Positions 7,260 to 18,143 of a stretch of 64,000 nucleotides of DNA are shown piece after piece. Position 1 is the first letter of the stretch. Every line of letters begins with the position of its first letter. Below the pieces are notes generated by a model. That model had not been told where the DNA came from and did not search any database. It saw only the letters and a program-made list of their open reading frames with translations. Location of the stretch: assembly GCA_963824905.1 (NCBI GenBank), contig CAWGRH010000023.1, positions 1-64,000 of the forward strand, in the 5' to 3' direction. Made by a program: the position numbers and the translations under genes. The DNA is from JAJPKK01 sp963824905 (lineage in GTDB: Bacteria > Pseudomonadota > Alphaproteobacteria > Rhizobiales > Xanthobacteraceae).

Positions 7260-8459
7260 ATGCTGCCCAATTTCACCGTGGTGATCTGCGGTGCGGTGCT
7301 CACCGTGCTCATGCTCGCGGTGGCGGGATCGGGGCTGATCGATCCGCAGACCCGCACCCGCATCGGCGCCATGCCCGAGATCAGCCGGCCGATGATGCAG
7401 GGCATGATCACCGAACCGGCGGCCCGCGCGCAATTCGCTGCGCTCGAGGCGTCGCGCCGCGCCGAGGAGCTCATGCGGCTGCGCGATCTCGCGCCGGCGG
7501 TCGCCGAGCCGGTGCCGAGCGCGGAGCACAACGACCCCGACCAACCGGCGGCGGAATCCGCCGCGCCGGCGCCCCAGCCTTCGTCGAACACGTCAGCTGC
7601 ACCGGCCGCGAGCGCCGAAGCGGATCCGCCGGCGGTCGTGGATGCAGCGCCGTCGGTCGCGGAGGTGCCGCCCGCGGTCGACGAGGAAGCAGCGGCCGTC
7701 GCAGCCGAAACAGCGGCGGCCGCGGTCGCACAGGCGGTACCCGGCACGGATGGTGTGGCAGCGCCGATAGGGGACCCGACACCGCCGACTGCAGCGGATG
7801 CGGCGCCTGCGCCTGACCCTGCGGGTGCGCCGGCACCGCAGGCCACTTCGCTCGCCGTGGAACCGGCGGTCGATCCTACGCCCGCGGCGCCACCGATCGC
7901 GCCGCAGCGCGCGGCGCCCGACTCCGTCGTCGCGGCCAGCTCGTTCACAGAGGCGCCGGTCACCGAGGCGCCTGCCGCGGCCGACCATGGCGAACACCCT
8001 GCAGCGGCCGACCACAATGAACGCCCTGCGGAACCGTCGCTCTCCGCTCTGCAGCAATTGGCGCTGGCCGACCCTGATGCAGTTCCCGCGCCGGAGGCGC
8101 CGGCGAAGCTCGCCGCTCGGACAGGGGAACCCGACGAGGCGGAGCCGGTCCGCCGCTGGGTGCCGCGCTTGCTGCAGCGACTGCCGCGCATCAATCCTGG
8201 GCTGTCACGGCTCTCACGTCCGCATCTTGCTCACGCGGCGCCGCGCGTCACGCCAAGGTTCGTCCGGCATGTGCACGCCAGGAGCAAAGCGGAAGCCGCA
8301 AAGCAAGACATCGCCAAGGGTGCCGCGGCGCCGAAGAAGCCGCTGCGGCACTGGGTGCGCCAGTCGCAGCATCGCGCCCAGCGTGCTTCCGTCGCCCCGG
8401 ACGCGGCGCCCAGCCCCAACCCGGCTTACACCGTGACGTCGGGCGTCCAGTACCGGTAG
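7260..8459 (+). CDS. Membrane-anchored Ala/Pro-rich protein of unknown function
   Basis: The protein has 399 residues. I chose the ATG at 7260 because it gives a short N-terminus followed at once by one transmembrane helix (residues 4-23, VICGAVLTVLMLAVAGSG), while the upstream extension is arginine-rich and not protein-like. Residues 80-280 are very low in complexity, mostly Ala, Pro, Val and Asp/Glu. The C-terminal 120 residues are basic, with several short Arg/His/Pro segments. The architecture (anchor, long flexible acidic linker, basic tail) suggests a cell-envelope tether, but no family is recognised. The minus strand here is also open for 1 kb, a by-product of the repetitive composition. 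Confidence 0.5.
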   Translation: MLPNFTVVICGAVLTVLMLAVAGSGLIDPQTRTRIGAMPEISRPMMQGMITEPAARAQFAALEASRRAEELMRLRDLAPAVAEPVPSAEHNDPDQPAAESAAPAPQPSSNTSAAPAASAEADPPAVVDAAPSVAEVPPAVDEEAAAVAAETAAAAVAQAVPGTDGVAAPIGDPTPPTAADAAPAPDPAGAPAPQATSLAVEPAVDPTPAAPPIAPQRAAPDSVVAASSFTEAPVTEAPAAADHGEHPAAADHNERPAEPSLSALQQLALADPDAVPAPEAPAKLAARTGEPDEAEPVRRWVPRLLQRLPRINPGLSRLSRPHLAHAAPRVTPRFVRHVHARSKAEAAKQDIAKGAAAPKKPLRHWVRQSQHRAQRASVAPDAAPSPNPAYTVTSGVQYR

Positions 8460-8636
8460 CTGGCCTTTGGAACCGCGGTCACGCGGGCATCCGCCACCGC
8501 CCGCCCGCCGTGAGGTGCCCCGGTGCCCGCAACACTGCCCTGCGCATCCGGCGGTTGCGAAACCGCGGATTCGGTCCCAAATACCAGCCTTAGACACCGA
8601 TAATTCGTTGCAGCCCGGAGGATTCGGAGTCGCGTC

Positions 8637-8786
8637 ATGGTTCGTTATGCCGGTCATTTCGACGGAAAGAACGCGCTGATCCGCGCCAATCGCACGGTTC
8701 TACTCGGCCTCTTGTGGGCCGGCTTGTTTACGTGCTTCGCCGTAGCCTCGGTCTACGACCTCGGCCGTTGGCTCGATGCGTGGTGA
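8637..8786 (+). CDS. 49-residue single-pass membrane protein
   Basis: This small gene starts MVRYAGHFDGKNALIRANRT and is followed by a hydrophobic helix (about residues 21-39, rich in Leu, Gly, Ala and Trp) and a short tail ending in DLGRWLDAW. A GGAG motif 8 bp before the ATG supports translation. The polar N-terminus plus one helix is typical of conserved small inner-membrane proteins in Hyphomicrobiales, and I believe relatives exist, but I cannot name a function. It stands alone, 178 bp after the Ala/Pro-rich gene and facing the amidohydrolase. Confidence 0.5.
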   Translation: MVRYAGHFDGKNALIRANRTVLLGLLWAGLFTCFAVASVYDLGRWLDAW

Positions 8787-8852
8787 CTGATCCGCGGTGA
8801 TTAACCTGCAGTGATCGCGAGCGCCTGCGTTCGCGGGCGATCACAAGATTTA

Positions 8853-9819
8853 TCACATGTGTAATATCCGCCGGGCGTTGCCGCTCAGCAGCTTCACTTT
8901 GTCCTCGTCACACAGCGGCACAGTGTCGATCCACTGCGTCGCCGGCATGTTGTCGACGAACGGCCAGTCGACTGCGAACAGCACGCGGTCGATTCCCATC
9001 TCCATCACCGAGCAGAGCAGCGCTGGATTGGAGAAGTTGCCGCTCGTGGTGATGTAGAAGTTGCCACAGAACACGTCGCGGAAGCTCAGCGCCTTCTGCC
9101 CCGGCCGCGCCAGCGCGTGGTCGATGCGCCAGACGAGGAACGGCAGCGTCTCGCCGAGATGGCCGAGAATGACCTTCAGCCGCGGATGCGCGTCGAACAC
9201 GCCCGAGAGCACCAGGCGGATCGCAGTCGTCGCGGTCTCCACCGTGTAGCCCCAGGCCGGCCGCACCACCATCGGGAATTCCTTGATGTAGTCGGCGTAA
9301 TAGGCGTCCGTCACCGCCGCGTTGGGGAGCGACGGATGCAGGTAGATCGGCACGTCGAGTTTTTCCGCGCGCGCATAGATCGGCCAGAACCGCTTGTCGT
9401 CCAGAAATTTGCCATGGGCCATGCCGTGCAGCATGGCGCCCTTAAAGCCGAGCTTGGTGACGCAGCGCTCGAGCTCGTCCGCCGCCGCGGTCGGGATCGT
9501 CGGTCGGCAGGCTCGCGAAAGCCGCAAGGCGCGTCGGATAGGCTGCGATCGCCGCATGCAGGCGGTCGTTGACCTTGCGCGTGAGCGGCACCGCGACGTC
9601 GGCGGGGATCTTCTGCGCCGCCGGCGCGCCATGGGAGAGCACCTGCATGTCGATGCCGGCTTCGTCCATCTCCTTGATGCGCAGCGCGCCGAGGTCGAGC
9701 AAGCGTTTGTGGGTCTCGCCCGGGCGCCCGGCTTCGACGCCGGTGAAATGGGCGGCCATCTCCGGGTCCCAGTAGTGTTCCTCGATGGCGATCACCGGAC
9801 ACTTCGGCTTGTTCAACAT
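8853..9819 (-). CDS. Amidohydrolase-2 family protein (metal-dependent hydrolase or decarboxylase), frameshifted as sequenced
   Basis: The repaired protein has about 321 residues and belongs to the amidohydrolase-2 / ACMSD-like branch, whose best-known members decarboxylate aromatic acids such as 2,3-dihydroxybenzoate. Visible features are the N-terminal IAIEEHYWDPEM (the first metal motif is ExH in this branch), the central YLHPSLPNAAV and GHLGETLPFLVWRIDH, and the C-terminal VLFAVDWPFVDN, which supplies the last metal-binding Asp. One extra G at 9489-9490 breaks the frame; removing it restores LPTDDPDAAADELERCV. I start at the ATG at 9817-9819. It is divergent from the cupin gene. The substrate is unknown; an aromatic acid is a guess from the family. 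Confidence 0.75.
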
Positions 9820-9944
9820 GTGCGCTGCGCTCCCTCGAACGGCTTGCGGCTCTCCTATCGGCGGGCGGCCCTGCGCCGTCAAGCGTGTCGCCGAACCTGC
9901 TATGGTGCGGGCAGGCCCTCGGGGCGGAAAGCGGGAGAGCCGGC

Positions 9945-10362
9945 ATGCTCGTCTTCAGTCTCGAGCGAGAGCAGGAGTGGAATTCGGACAAGCACGTCGA
10001 GAAGGTTCTCGGCCGAGTCGCCGATGGCGACGTCACCGTCGCGTGCTGGGAGCCGGGTCAAGTCAGCCCCTACCACTGCCATCCCGACGCGACGGAAATC
10101 TATTTCTGCTTCACCGGCGGCGGACAGATGCGCACCCCCGAACGCGAGGTCGAGGTGACACCCGGCAGCTTCATAGTACATCCGCCGGGCGAGCTGCACG
10201 AATACGTCAACGGCGAGCGAACGTACCCTGCTGTTTCGCGTGCGCTACGGCGCCGACATGGCGGCGCGCTTCCTCGCTTGGCGCGGGCACCCGGGATGGA
10301 CGCAATCGGCGGCCGACGCGGATTTTTTCGCGAGCAGTGAAAATCCACCCCATGCAAGGTAG
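9945..10362 (+). CDS. Cupin-domain protein, frameshifted as sequenced
   Basis: The protein has about 138 residues when repaired. The first cupin motif is visible as YHCHPDATEIYFCFTGGG (His-x-His and Glu), and the second as PGSFIVHPPGELHEYVNG, giving a plausible metal site. The start at ATG 9945 (MLVFSLEREQEW) places the barrel at the expected distance. An extra T at 10224 diverts the frame. Without it the protein continues TTLLFRVRYGADMAARFLAW and ends at 10362. Cupins of this size often bind a small ligand or act as dioxygenases or isomerases; no specific reaction can be assigned. The neighbouring divergent amidohydrolase might act on a related metabolite. Confidence 0.7.
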
Positions 10363-10581
10363 AAATTATTGAATTCGCTGCCCTTCAGGTGGCTGATGTT
10401 GAGACGTTCGCGGTGCAATGTTACCGGTCGGAGCTCCCTCCGCTGTAGATCGAACCTGCAAGACATCAGGGAGCACGAAAGCGGGAGGTTCGACGCGAGC
10501 AGAACAGCGACGCCGGATGCTCGGCTGATATGTCTGCGGCCCCCCGGGCGGCGGCGTGGTAGCTTCGCCGGAGGGTGTCGC

Positions 10582-10926
10582 ATGACCACGATCTACAAAA
10601 TCTGCGAAGACAAGATGTGGCGGGACGCCGAGCGCGACGGCGCGTTCCTCGGCTCGGCGGTCGACTACGCCGACGGCTTCATCCACTTCTCGAGTGCCGC
10701 CCAGGTGCCGGGCACCGCGGGGCGCCATTTCACCGGGATGAGCGGCCTCGTCCTCGTCGCCGTCGACGCCGAGGCGCTGGGGCCGGCACTCAAATGGGAG
10801 CCATCGCGCGGCGGCGCGCTGTTCCCGCATCTTTACGGCCCGCTGAAGCTTGCGGCCGTCCGCTGGGTCAAGCCGTTGCGGCTCGATGCCGACGGGCGGC
10901 ACGTGCTTCCGAAGCTGGAGGAGTAG
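10582..10926 (+). CDS. DUF952 family protein
   Basis: The protein has 114 residues. The start ATG at 10582 follows GGAGG with an 8-bp spacer. It shows the DUF952 hallmarks YADGFIHFSSAAQVPGTAGR and FPHLYGPLKLAAVRWVKPL, with the conserved Asp-Gly-Phe-Ile-His-Phe-Ser core and a Pro-His-Leu-Tyr turn. Length and full motif content are normal for the family. DUF952 proteins are small, cytoplasmic and uncharacterised, sometimes fused to or annotated with glutathione S-transferase domains. No operon partner is evident; the gene is followed by a short palindromic repeat. Confidence 0.85.
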   Translation: MTTIYKICEDKMWRDAERDGAFLGSAVDYADGFIHFSSAAQVPGTAGRHFTGMSGLVLVAVDAEALGPALKWEPSRGGALFPHLYGPLKLAAVRWVKPLRLDADGRHVLPKLEE

Positions 10927-10950
10927 AACGCGGCCCGCGCCGCTATCGCC

Positions 10951-10991
10951 CGTCATCCCGGGGTACCGCACCGCGGCGAACCCGGCATGAC
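10951..10991. repeat. Short copy of the dispersed CATTCCGGGG-type palindrome
   Basis: GTCATCCCGGGG near the left end and GGCGAACCCGGCATGAC at the right form a degenerate 41-bp copy of the palindromic repeat seen in longer form at 15194-15296 and 62298-62390. Repeats of this kind are scattered between genes in Bradyrhizobium and relatives. Confidence 0.6.
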
Positions 10992-11112
10992 AAGGAACGT
11001 GAGCGCTGGCGTTCGCCATTCCTCAAATCTGCATGAGACCCCTAGCGCCCGCCGCGCTGGCACGCCAATATCGGAGTGCACTCGCGGGCGGTGGGGCTCA
11101 GGAGAGACCACC

Positions 11113-11733
11113 GTGCAGCGTGTTTCGATTTGCCTCGTAGTCCTCGCGTTCGCGGCCCAAGGGGCCGTCGCCCAGACACCGTCCATCGGCGGGGTGCCCC
11201 AAGCCCCGGTCGGGCATCGCCAGCCGACGCCGAGCGACCTCCCGCCCGCGGTGCAAAGGGACGAGCAGCCGGCCCCCCTCGGCAATCCCCAACCGCAGGC
11301 GGAGTCACAACCGCAGGCGCAGCCCCAGACCCCATCCCGCTCGCGATCCCGATCGCAATCGCGAACCGCGCAGGTTCGCGGCGGTGGCGGCGGCCCGCCC
11401 GTCATGCAGGTAGGGCCGAGCTGCGAGGCAGCCGGCCGCGGAGCGGTCGTGCTCGGCCGCAACAAGGAAGCCTGCCTTGCCGACGAGAACGCGGCGCTGA
11501 CCACGCTCAAGCAGAACTGGGCGAAGTACGCCAGCAACGACAAGACGCTATGCATCGGCATGGAGACGACCGGCGGGCCGGCAAGCTATGTGGAGCTGTT
11601 GTCCTGTCTCGAGGTCAATCGGGATGCGCGCGAGATCCAAAGCGCCGACCCGCTGGAGGCCAGCCTCAACGGCTCTGCGAGCACCACCGGCGCAGCGAGC
11701 GTCGACAGCCCGAGGCACAGACGGCGACGATAG
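11113..11733 (+). CDS. Secreted protein with Pro/Gln-rich linker and conserved Cys-containing domain
   Basis: The protein has 206 residues from the GTG at 11113, which has AGGAGAG upstream. The N-terminus is a clear signal peptide (QRVSICLVVLAFAAQGAVAQ). A disordered stretch rich in Pro, Gln, Ser and Arg follows (about residues 30-90). Then comes a compact domain with SCEAAGRGAVVLGRNKEACL, KTLCIGMETTGGPASYVELL and a last Cys in SCLEV, four Cys in all, likely disulfide-bonded in the periplasm. Proteins with this SYVELL-CLE ending recur in Hyphomicrobiales without known function. The final residues become arginine-rich after TGAASVDSPR, so another small frameshift near 11700 is possible. Confidence 0.6.
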   Translation: MQRVSICLVVLAFAAQGAVAQTPSIGGVPQAPVGHRQPTPSDLPPAVQRDEQPAPLGNPQPQAESQPQAQPQTPSRSRSRSQSRTAQVRGGGGGPPVMQVGPSCEAAGRGAVVLGRNKEACLADENAALTTLKQNWAKYASNDKTLCIGMETTGGPASYVELLSCLEVNRDAREIQSADPLEASLNGSASTTGAASVDSPRHRRRR

Positions 11734-11859
11734 CTCTCGAGGGCAAACCTGCCGCAATTCTGGCTGGCTTGGTCCTCAACCATTCGTTTTCGTTCGGCTG
11801 CGGCCTTCGGCAAGGTGGTGCACCTTGCCCTCGACGAACACTTGGATCGCGCACCTGAC

Positions 11860-12462
11860 ATGAAGCTCTATGTGACACGCGGCTCGCCATACGCTCGCCT
11901 CGCGCGCATCATCGTCATCGAGAAGACCCTCGAGGATCGCATCGAGCTCATCGAAGCGAAAACACGCACCGCCGGCAGTCCTTACTATCAAATCAACCCT
12001 TCCGGCCGCGTGCCCTACCTTGTCGACGATAGCGGCGTTGGCATGGAAGACAGTCAGCTCATCTGCGCCTACCTTGACGCCCTTGACGGCAATCCGCAAT
12101 TCCACAGCGTGCCGCACGCATCCGATTTGGCCTATCGTCGGCTGGAGTTCGCTGCACGCGGCATGTGCGACGGCATCGCTGTGTGGGGCCGCGAAATGGC
12201 ACGGCCGGAGAACGAACGTTCGCCCACCACGCTCGCTCATGAGGCAACGCGAGCGCAGCGCATGGCCGATTTCTTCGAGGGCCGCATGAGCGATCCACTG
12301 ATGCTGGGAACACCGGGCATGGCGCACCTGATACTTGCGGTGGCCATCGAGATGGCACGCAAGCGCGGACTTGGTGATCTCACCGGCGACCGCGCACGCT
12401 TGGCGCACTGGATGCGCCCGATCTCCGAGCTTGCGTCGATGCGAAGGACCGCCCAACCGTAG
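11860..12462 (+). CDS. Glutathione S-transferase family protein
   Basis: The protein has 200 residues. The N-terminal thioredoxin-like domain begins MKLYVTRGSPYARLARIIVI, with Ser and Tyr near the usual catalytic position. It continues with NPSGRVPYLVDDSG, the cis-Pro loop that binds glutathione, and EDSQLICAYLD, the Glu/Asp-Ser glutathione-binding pair. An all-helical C-terminal domain follows from about residue 85. I chose the ATG at 11860 because the open frame upstream is not domain-like. The substrate is unknown; such enzymes conjugate glutathione to electrophiles or act as reductases. It follows the secreted protein gene but has its own spacing and no obvious operon. Confidence 0.85.
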   Translation: MKLYVTRGSPYARLARIIVIEKTLEDRIELIEAKTRTAGSPYYQINPSGRVPYLVDDSGVGMEDSQLICAYLDALDGNPQFHSVPHASDLAYRRLEFAARGMCDGIAVWGREMARPENERSPTTLAHEATRAQRMADFFEGRMSDPLMLGTPGMAHLILAVAIEMARKRGLGDLTGDRARLAHWMRPISELASMRRTAQP

Positions 12463-12638
12463 CCCCGAGAAAGTCCAGGCAGACGAAGCTCCGCTCTTCG
12501 AATGGTTCGAACTCGGCGCGCGACGGACGCACGCGATACGCGGCGCACACCGACGGAGAGGCCGCGGAGGAAGAGCACCGAGGTGCGTACGCTGTTGTAC
12601 TTGCCTGATGCGAGCCCGACGCTGAGGAGGCTTCAGAG

Positions 12639-13103
12639 ATGCACGCCCTGAGCGGCAGCTGTCACTGCAGGAATGTCGAGTTCACGCTCTTCACCGATAA
12701 GAGCGCAGGCGACTTGGTGCCGCGCAGGTGTTCCTGCACGATGTGCAGGAGGCATGGTGCGAGCTATATCTCCGATCCGGACGCTCGCCTGGAGTTGCGC
12801 TACCGCGATCCGTCGTTGCTGAGCATCTACCGGTTCGGCCACGGGACGGCGCAGTGGATCATCTGCGCGCGGTGCGGTGTGCTGACCGCCGTGCTTTGTG
12901 AGATCGATGATCGCCTGCGCGCAGTAGTCAGAGTTCAGTCGATGGTGGACCACGCCTTCGCGCCCGAGACGCCGACCGACTTCGAGGATGAATCCGTCGC
13001 AGGGCGGCTCGAACGCAGGGCAAGGAACTGGATCGGTACCGTCGAAGTATCTCCGCCATTGCCCGCATTGCGCGCTGGAGCAGCGGCACCCCCGCGGGAA
13101 TGA
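12639..13103 (+). CDS. GFA family protein (CENP-V / glutathione-dependent formaldehyde-activating fold)
   Basis: The protein has 154 residues. It starts ALSGSCHCRNVEFTLF, the usual strand with a CxC pair, followed by RRCSCTMCRRHGASY and CARCGVLTAVLCE, which provide the remaining zinc-binding Cys of this beta-fold. All expected Cys positions are present. The founding member (Gfa of Paracoccus) was linked to S-hydroxymethyl-glutathione formation, but most relatives have no proven reaction. It lies 176 bp after the glutathione S-transferase gene on the same strand, a possible functional link through glutathione, though only inference. Confidence 0.85.
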   Translation: MHALSGSCHCRNVEFTLFTDKSAGDLVPRRCSCTMCRRHGASYISDPDARLELRYRDPSLLSIYRFGHGTAQWIICARCGVLTAVLCEIDDRLRAVVRVQSMVDHAFAPETPTDFEDESVAGRLERRARNWIGTVEVSPPLPALRAGAAAPPRE

Positions 13104-13256
13104 TCCCCGACGGGAGGCCGCTCCGTCCAGCCTTCATTCCGGGGAACCGCACAAAGAACGCGCGCCGCGGAATGCCGCCGGTTCAATCGATGCGCCTGCG
13201 ATGCCCGCTTCGGCAGCGCAAGCGCATCCCCTCGTTCCGCAACGCCGCGGCGAGCC

Positions 13257-14114
13257 TCAGTCGTAGAACGCCGGCGCGATCTTCCGCTTGGTGCCGGCGC
13301 CGTAGTCGTGCTGGATCCACAATTGCGCGTGGTTCGCTTTCACGAACTCTTCGATCTTCTCGCGGCTCTTTGCGGTCTGCTCGCGGTCCGGATCCCTGAG
13401 CGGCACCTTCTTCAACGTGATCTCTTCCGGATAGTGATAGAGATCGCCGGACAGCAGGACGTTGCCGGTGTTGGCGAGTTTGAGGAACAGGGACTGGTGT
13501 CCCGGCGTGTGACCGGGCGTCGATTTGAGGACGACGGTTCCGTCGCCGAACACGTCATGATCCTCGCCGTTGAGCACGATCGATTTGGCGTCGGCGAGGC
13601 CCTCGAAGAATTTCGGGTCCGGCACGCGGCTTTCGGGCCCCCGCGGAGCGAGGATCGGGTCCCGGTCGCCCTTCTGCACGATCCAGGTCGACTTGGCGAA
13701 CTGACTGGCGTTGGCGACGTGATCGCCATGGTAGTGGGAGAGCGCAAGATAGGTGATGTCGGCCGGGGTGTAGCCGATCGCGGCGAGTTGCGGGAGCAGC
13801 GGGCGCTCCACGGTATAGGCATTGAGCTTCTGGGGCGAGACGCCGTCCTTGAAGGCGGCGTCGGCAATCTCTCCGGTGTCCCACATCATGCTTCCACGCG
13901 GGTGAACGATCAGGAAGCAGGGCGTGATCATCTCCGTGTTGGCCATTTCGCTCGGCTTGAGGCCGTAATTGTCGACCGTCGCCGGAGTGATCTTGCCGCA
14001 ATCGAGAACGTAGAGGCGCAGCGATTGCGGGGGCTGCGGCTTCTGTTGGGCGTCGGCCGACGGCAAACCGAAGGCCATAGCCGCCAGGATGGCGGGCACG
14101 ATGCGCATCGACAT
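13257..14114 (-). CDS. Secreted metallo-beta-lactamase-fold hydrolase (AHL-lactonase-like)
   Basis: The protein has 285 residues. The ATG at 14114 follows GGAGG with a 5-bp spacer and gives a signal peptide MSMRIVPAILAAMAFGLPSA. The metal motif is LSHYHGDHVANA (HxHxDH); a further His lies in STPGHTPGHQSLFL, a bridging Asp in LLSGDLYHYPEE, and the last His in LWIQHDYG. The spacing resembles quorum-quenching N-acyl homoserine lactonases such as AiiA and AttM, although those are often cytoplasmic. Periplasmic export would suit degradation of an external lactone, but the substrate cannot be read from sequence. Confidence 0.85.
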   Translation of the reverse strand: MSMRIVPAILAAMAFGLPSADAQQKPQPPQSLRLYVLDCGKITPATVDNYGLKPSEMANTEMITPCFLIVHPRGSMMWDTGEIADAAFKDGVSPQKLNAYTVERPLLPQLAAIGYTPADITYLALSHYHGDHVANASQFAKSTWIVQKGDRDPILAPRGPESRVPDPKFFEGLADAKSIVLNGEDHDVFGDGTVVLKSTPGHTPGHQSLFLKLANTGNVLLSGDLYHYPEEITLKKVPLRDPDREQTAKSREKIEEFVKANHAQLWIQHDYGAGTKRKIAPAFYD

Positions 14115-14420
14115 GGAATCCTCCCGAACAAGCCCGTTTTTAACGAGGGCGCTGGCCGCGGCGGCTGCCGACGGGAACCGCCGGCATCGGCTCGCGGCGG
14201 TCGCCAATCTAGGCCATTCGGGGGCACCGCGCATCAGTTAGCCGGTGAATCGAACCATTCCGTGAGGCGCCCAGACTAAGGTTGGACGGCCTTTGACGGA
14301 GTGCGAGGGCTCGAGGGCCCGCCCCCGGATATCGCCGTCAGTGTTGACAGCTAGCGATCCGGCCCGGCAGCGGGCACGGTCTCGGGCATCCCAGGTCGGC
14401 AGCCGTTCTGAGGCTCGTCC

Positions 14421-15143
14421 ATGAGTAAAAGAGTTCGCTACGTCGCGGCGGCGCTTGCGCTCGTCGCGACGACGGCCCTGACTGTGACCAGCGCGATCGG
14501 CGCCAGTGACCAGCGCTATGGCGACCCGCGCCACAGCGACCAGCGCTATGTCGAGGTCGTGTCGGAAACGCGCGCGCCGATCGGCTGGGTCGAATTTTGT
14601 GCAGCGAACGTCGCCGAATGCCCCGCAAACCCGTCGGCGCCGCGCGACATCGTGCTCACCGCGACGGCCTTCGACGACCTCGTCAGCATCAATCGCTACG
14701 TCAACGGCACCGTCAAGCCGATGACCGACATCGAGCATTGGGGCACGATCGAGAAGTGGTCCTATCCCGATGACGGCTACGGCGACTGCGAGGACTATGC
14801 GCTGCTCAAGCGCCGCCTGCTGCTCCGCGCCGGCTGGCCGCGCGAGGCACTGCTCCTCACCGTCGTGCGCGACCGCAAGGACGAAGGCCACGCGGTGCTC
14901 ACGGTCAAGACCGACCGCGGCGAGTTCATCCTCGACAACCAGGTCGACGAGATTCTGCCCTGGTACGAAACCGGCTACCGCTTCATGAAGCGGCAGTCGC
15001 AGGGCAATCCCAACGTCTGGGTCAGCCTCCACGACCCCCGATACGCACCGGCCGCGAGCGTCGCCAAGCGACAGATGCCGGGCGGTCAGCCGCGCGCAAT
15101 CGAGGCTGGCGTTGCGGCGGCACCGAGGGCGGGCGGGGGGTAA
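14421..15143 (+). CDS. Transglutaminase-like cysteine peptidase (BTLCP family), secreted
   Basis: The protein has 240 residues with a signal peptide (YVAAALALVATTALTVTSA). The BTLCP core is intact: catalytic Cys in DDGYGDCEDYALLKR, His in GHAVLTVKT, and Asp in EFILDNQVDEIL. Members act in the periplasm. The relative LapG cleaves a surface adhesin under c-di-GMP control, while most alphaproteobacterial members, often of similar size, are uncharacterised. No LapD partner or adhesin is nearby, so that role is not implied. Two palindromic half-sites follow the gene. Confidence 0.85.
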   Translation: MSKRVRYVAAALALVATTALTVTSAIGASDQRYGDPRHSDQRYVEVVSETRAPIGWVEFCAANVAECPANPSAPRDIVLTATAFDDLVSINRYVNGTVKPMTDIEHWGTIEKWSYPDDGYGDCEDYALLKRRLLLRAGWPREALLLTVVRDRKDEGHAVLTVKTDRGEFILDNQVDEILPWYETGYRFMKRQSQGNPNVWVSLHDPRYAPAASVAKRQMPGGQPRAIEAGVAAAPRAGGG

Positions 15144-15193
15144 CTCCTGCGATTTTGCTGCTGTGTGAGCAGGAAGCGTCACTGCGTGGTGTG

Positions 15194-15296
15194 GTCATTC
15201 CGGGGCGCCGCGCAGCGGCGAACCCGGAATCCAGAACCGCCTCGCGGCGCAGCGCTGGATTCCGGGTTCGCGCGAAGGCGCGCGCCCCGGAATGAC
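15194..15296. repeat. 103-bp palindromic intergenic repeat
   Basis: GTCATTCCGGGGCGC at the left pairs with GCGCCCCGGAATGAC at the right, and an inner pair GAACCCGGAATCCAG/CTGGATTCCGGGTTC lies between them. The whole can fold into a long stem. The same sequence family appears at 62298-62390 and in short form at 10951-10991. It lies between two convergent genes (15143 and 15331), where it could end transcription or be a non-autonomous mobile repeat. Confidence 0.85.
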
Positions 15297-15330
15297 GGAG
15301 CGGTTTAAACCAACGCCAATCAGAAGTTGC

Positions 15331-15600
15331 CTATTCCACCGCGACCCGGCTCAGCTCCTTGGCCGCTGCCATCTCACGGCGCAGCCACTCCGGCGCGATA
15401 TCGAAACCGTTCGGCCAGGTCGGCGCACCGCATTCGAGAAACACGCGCTCGAAGTACCGTTCGTCGCGCAGCGGTAGGAGCATCGACCCCGACTCCTGGA
15501 CCATCGTGGTGAAATCGTGCACGCCTTTGCTGCCGTCGTTGAAATGGACGCGCAGCCGGAAGCATCCGATCTTTTCGAGGCGTATCACTTTAGTCTGCAT
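15331..15600 (-). CDS. DUF2442 family protein
   Basis: The protein has 89 residues starting MQTKVIRLEKIGCFRLRVHF. The pattern LRVHFNDGSKGVHDFTTMV, then LRDERYFERVFLECGAPTWP and NGFDIAPEWL, is the normal DUF2442 sequence from start to end. The ATG at 15600 overlaps the upstream DUF4160 reading frame by 11 bases, indicating translational coupling. DUF4160/DUF2442 pairs are widespread and arranged like toxin-antitoxin modules; DUF2442 would be the antitoxin-like partner, but direct evidence is limited. It is intact while its partner carries a stop codon. Confidence 0.8.
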   Translation of the reverse strand: MQTKVIRLEKIGCFRLRVHFNDGSKGVHDFTTMVQESGSMLLPLRDERYFERVFLECGAPTWPNGFDIAPEWLRREMAAAKELSRVAVE

Positions 15601-15841
15601 CGAAGCCTGCGATCTTTTCCGGCGGCTCGCCCGCACGGGCGCGGCGCCAATTCTCGCGCAACTGATCCCGTCTTGCCAGCGCCCACTCCTTCACGAGACG
15701 GGCGGCCGCTGGCGGCAAACCACCCTCGATTATCTCACCGGTTTCGATGGCCACGAATGCTTAGTGCTCGCCATAAACCGCGTGAAAATGCGGCGGTGGG
15801 TGATCTCGAACGTACATGCGGATCGCGATGCCGTAGACCAT
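15590..15841 (-). pseudogene. DUF4160 family protein with in-frame stop
   Basis: The frame starts MVYGIAIRMYVRDHPPPHFH at 15841 and continues AVYGEH, then hits TAA (15761-15763). It resumes with AFVAIETGEIIEGGLPPAAA and ends FDAD at 15590, giving 83 codons of typical DUF4160 sequence apart from the stop. Family members have an acidic residue after the GEH segment, so a GAA to TAA change is likely. DUF4160 is the presumed toxin-like half of the pair with DUF2442. The lesion is a substitution, unlike the insertions elsewhere, so it could be a real inactivating mutation. It begins 25 bp after the rpoD stop and may be read through from rpoD. Confidence 0.75.
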
Positions 15842-15866
15842 GCAATGGTCGGCACCGCTGTCGCGC

Positions 15867-17976
<2,110 letters not shown>

Positions 17977-18143
17977 CGATTGTTCTCCAGCAGGGCTCTC
18001 CCCGCCTTGATGCGGTTGCGGTCCGGCCCCGGCCGACCGGACGGCCGCGACCGCCCGTCTCGCGCCGAAGTGTCGCCAAGACCGTTTAAGTCCCGCTAAC
18101 CCTGTTCCGCGTGCCTGACCCCGATCGTACTTCCAAACGCCTG

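Noticed and set aside
7190..8194. Long open frame on the minus strand across the Ala/Pro-rich gene
   Set aside because: It mirrors the low-complexity GC-rich coding of the plus strand, is itself Ala/Gly/Ser-rich without domains, and lacks a ribosome site. The plus strand has a membrane anchor and better structure.
14421..15143. LapG-type biofilm protease with c-di-GMP control
   Set aside because: The fold matches, but no LapD, LapA-type adhesin or type I secretion gene is nearby, so only the general BTLCP family is claimed.
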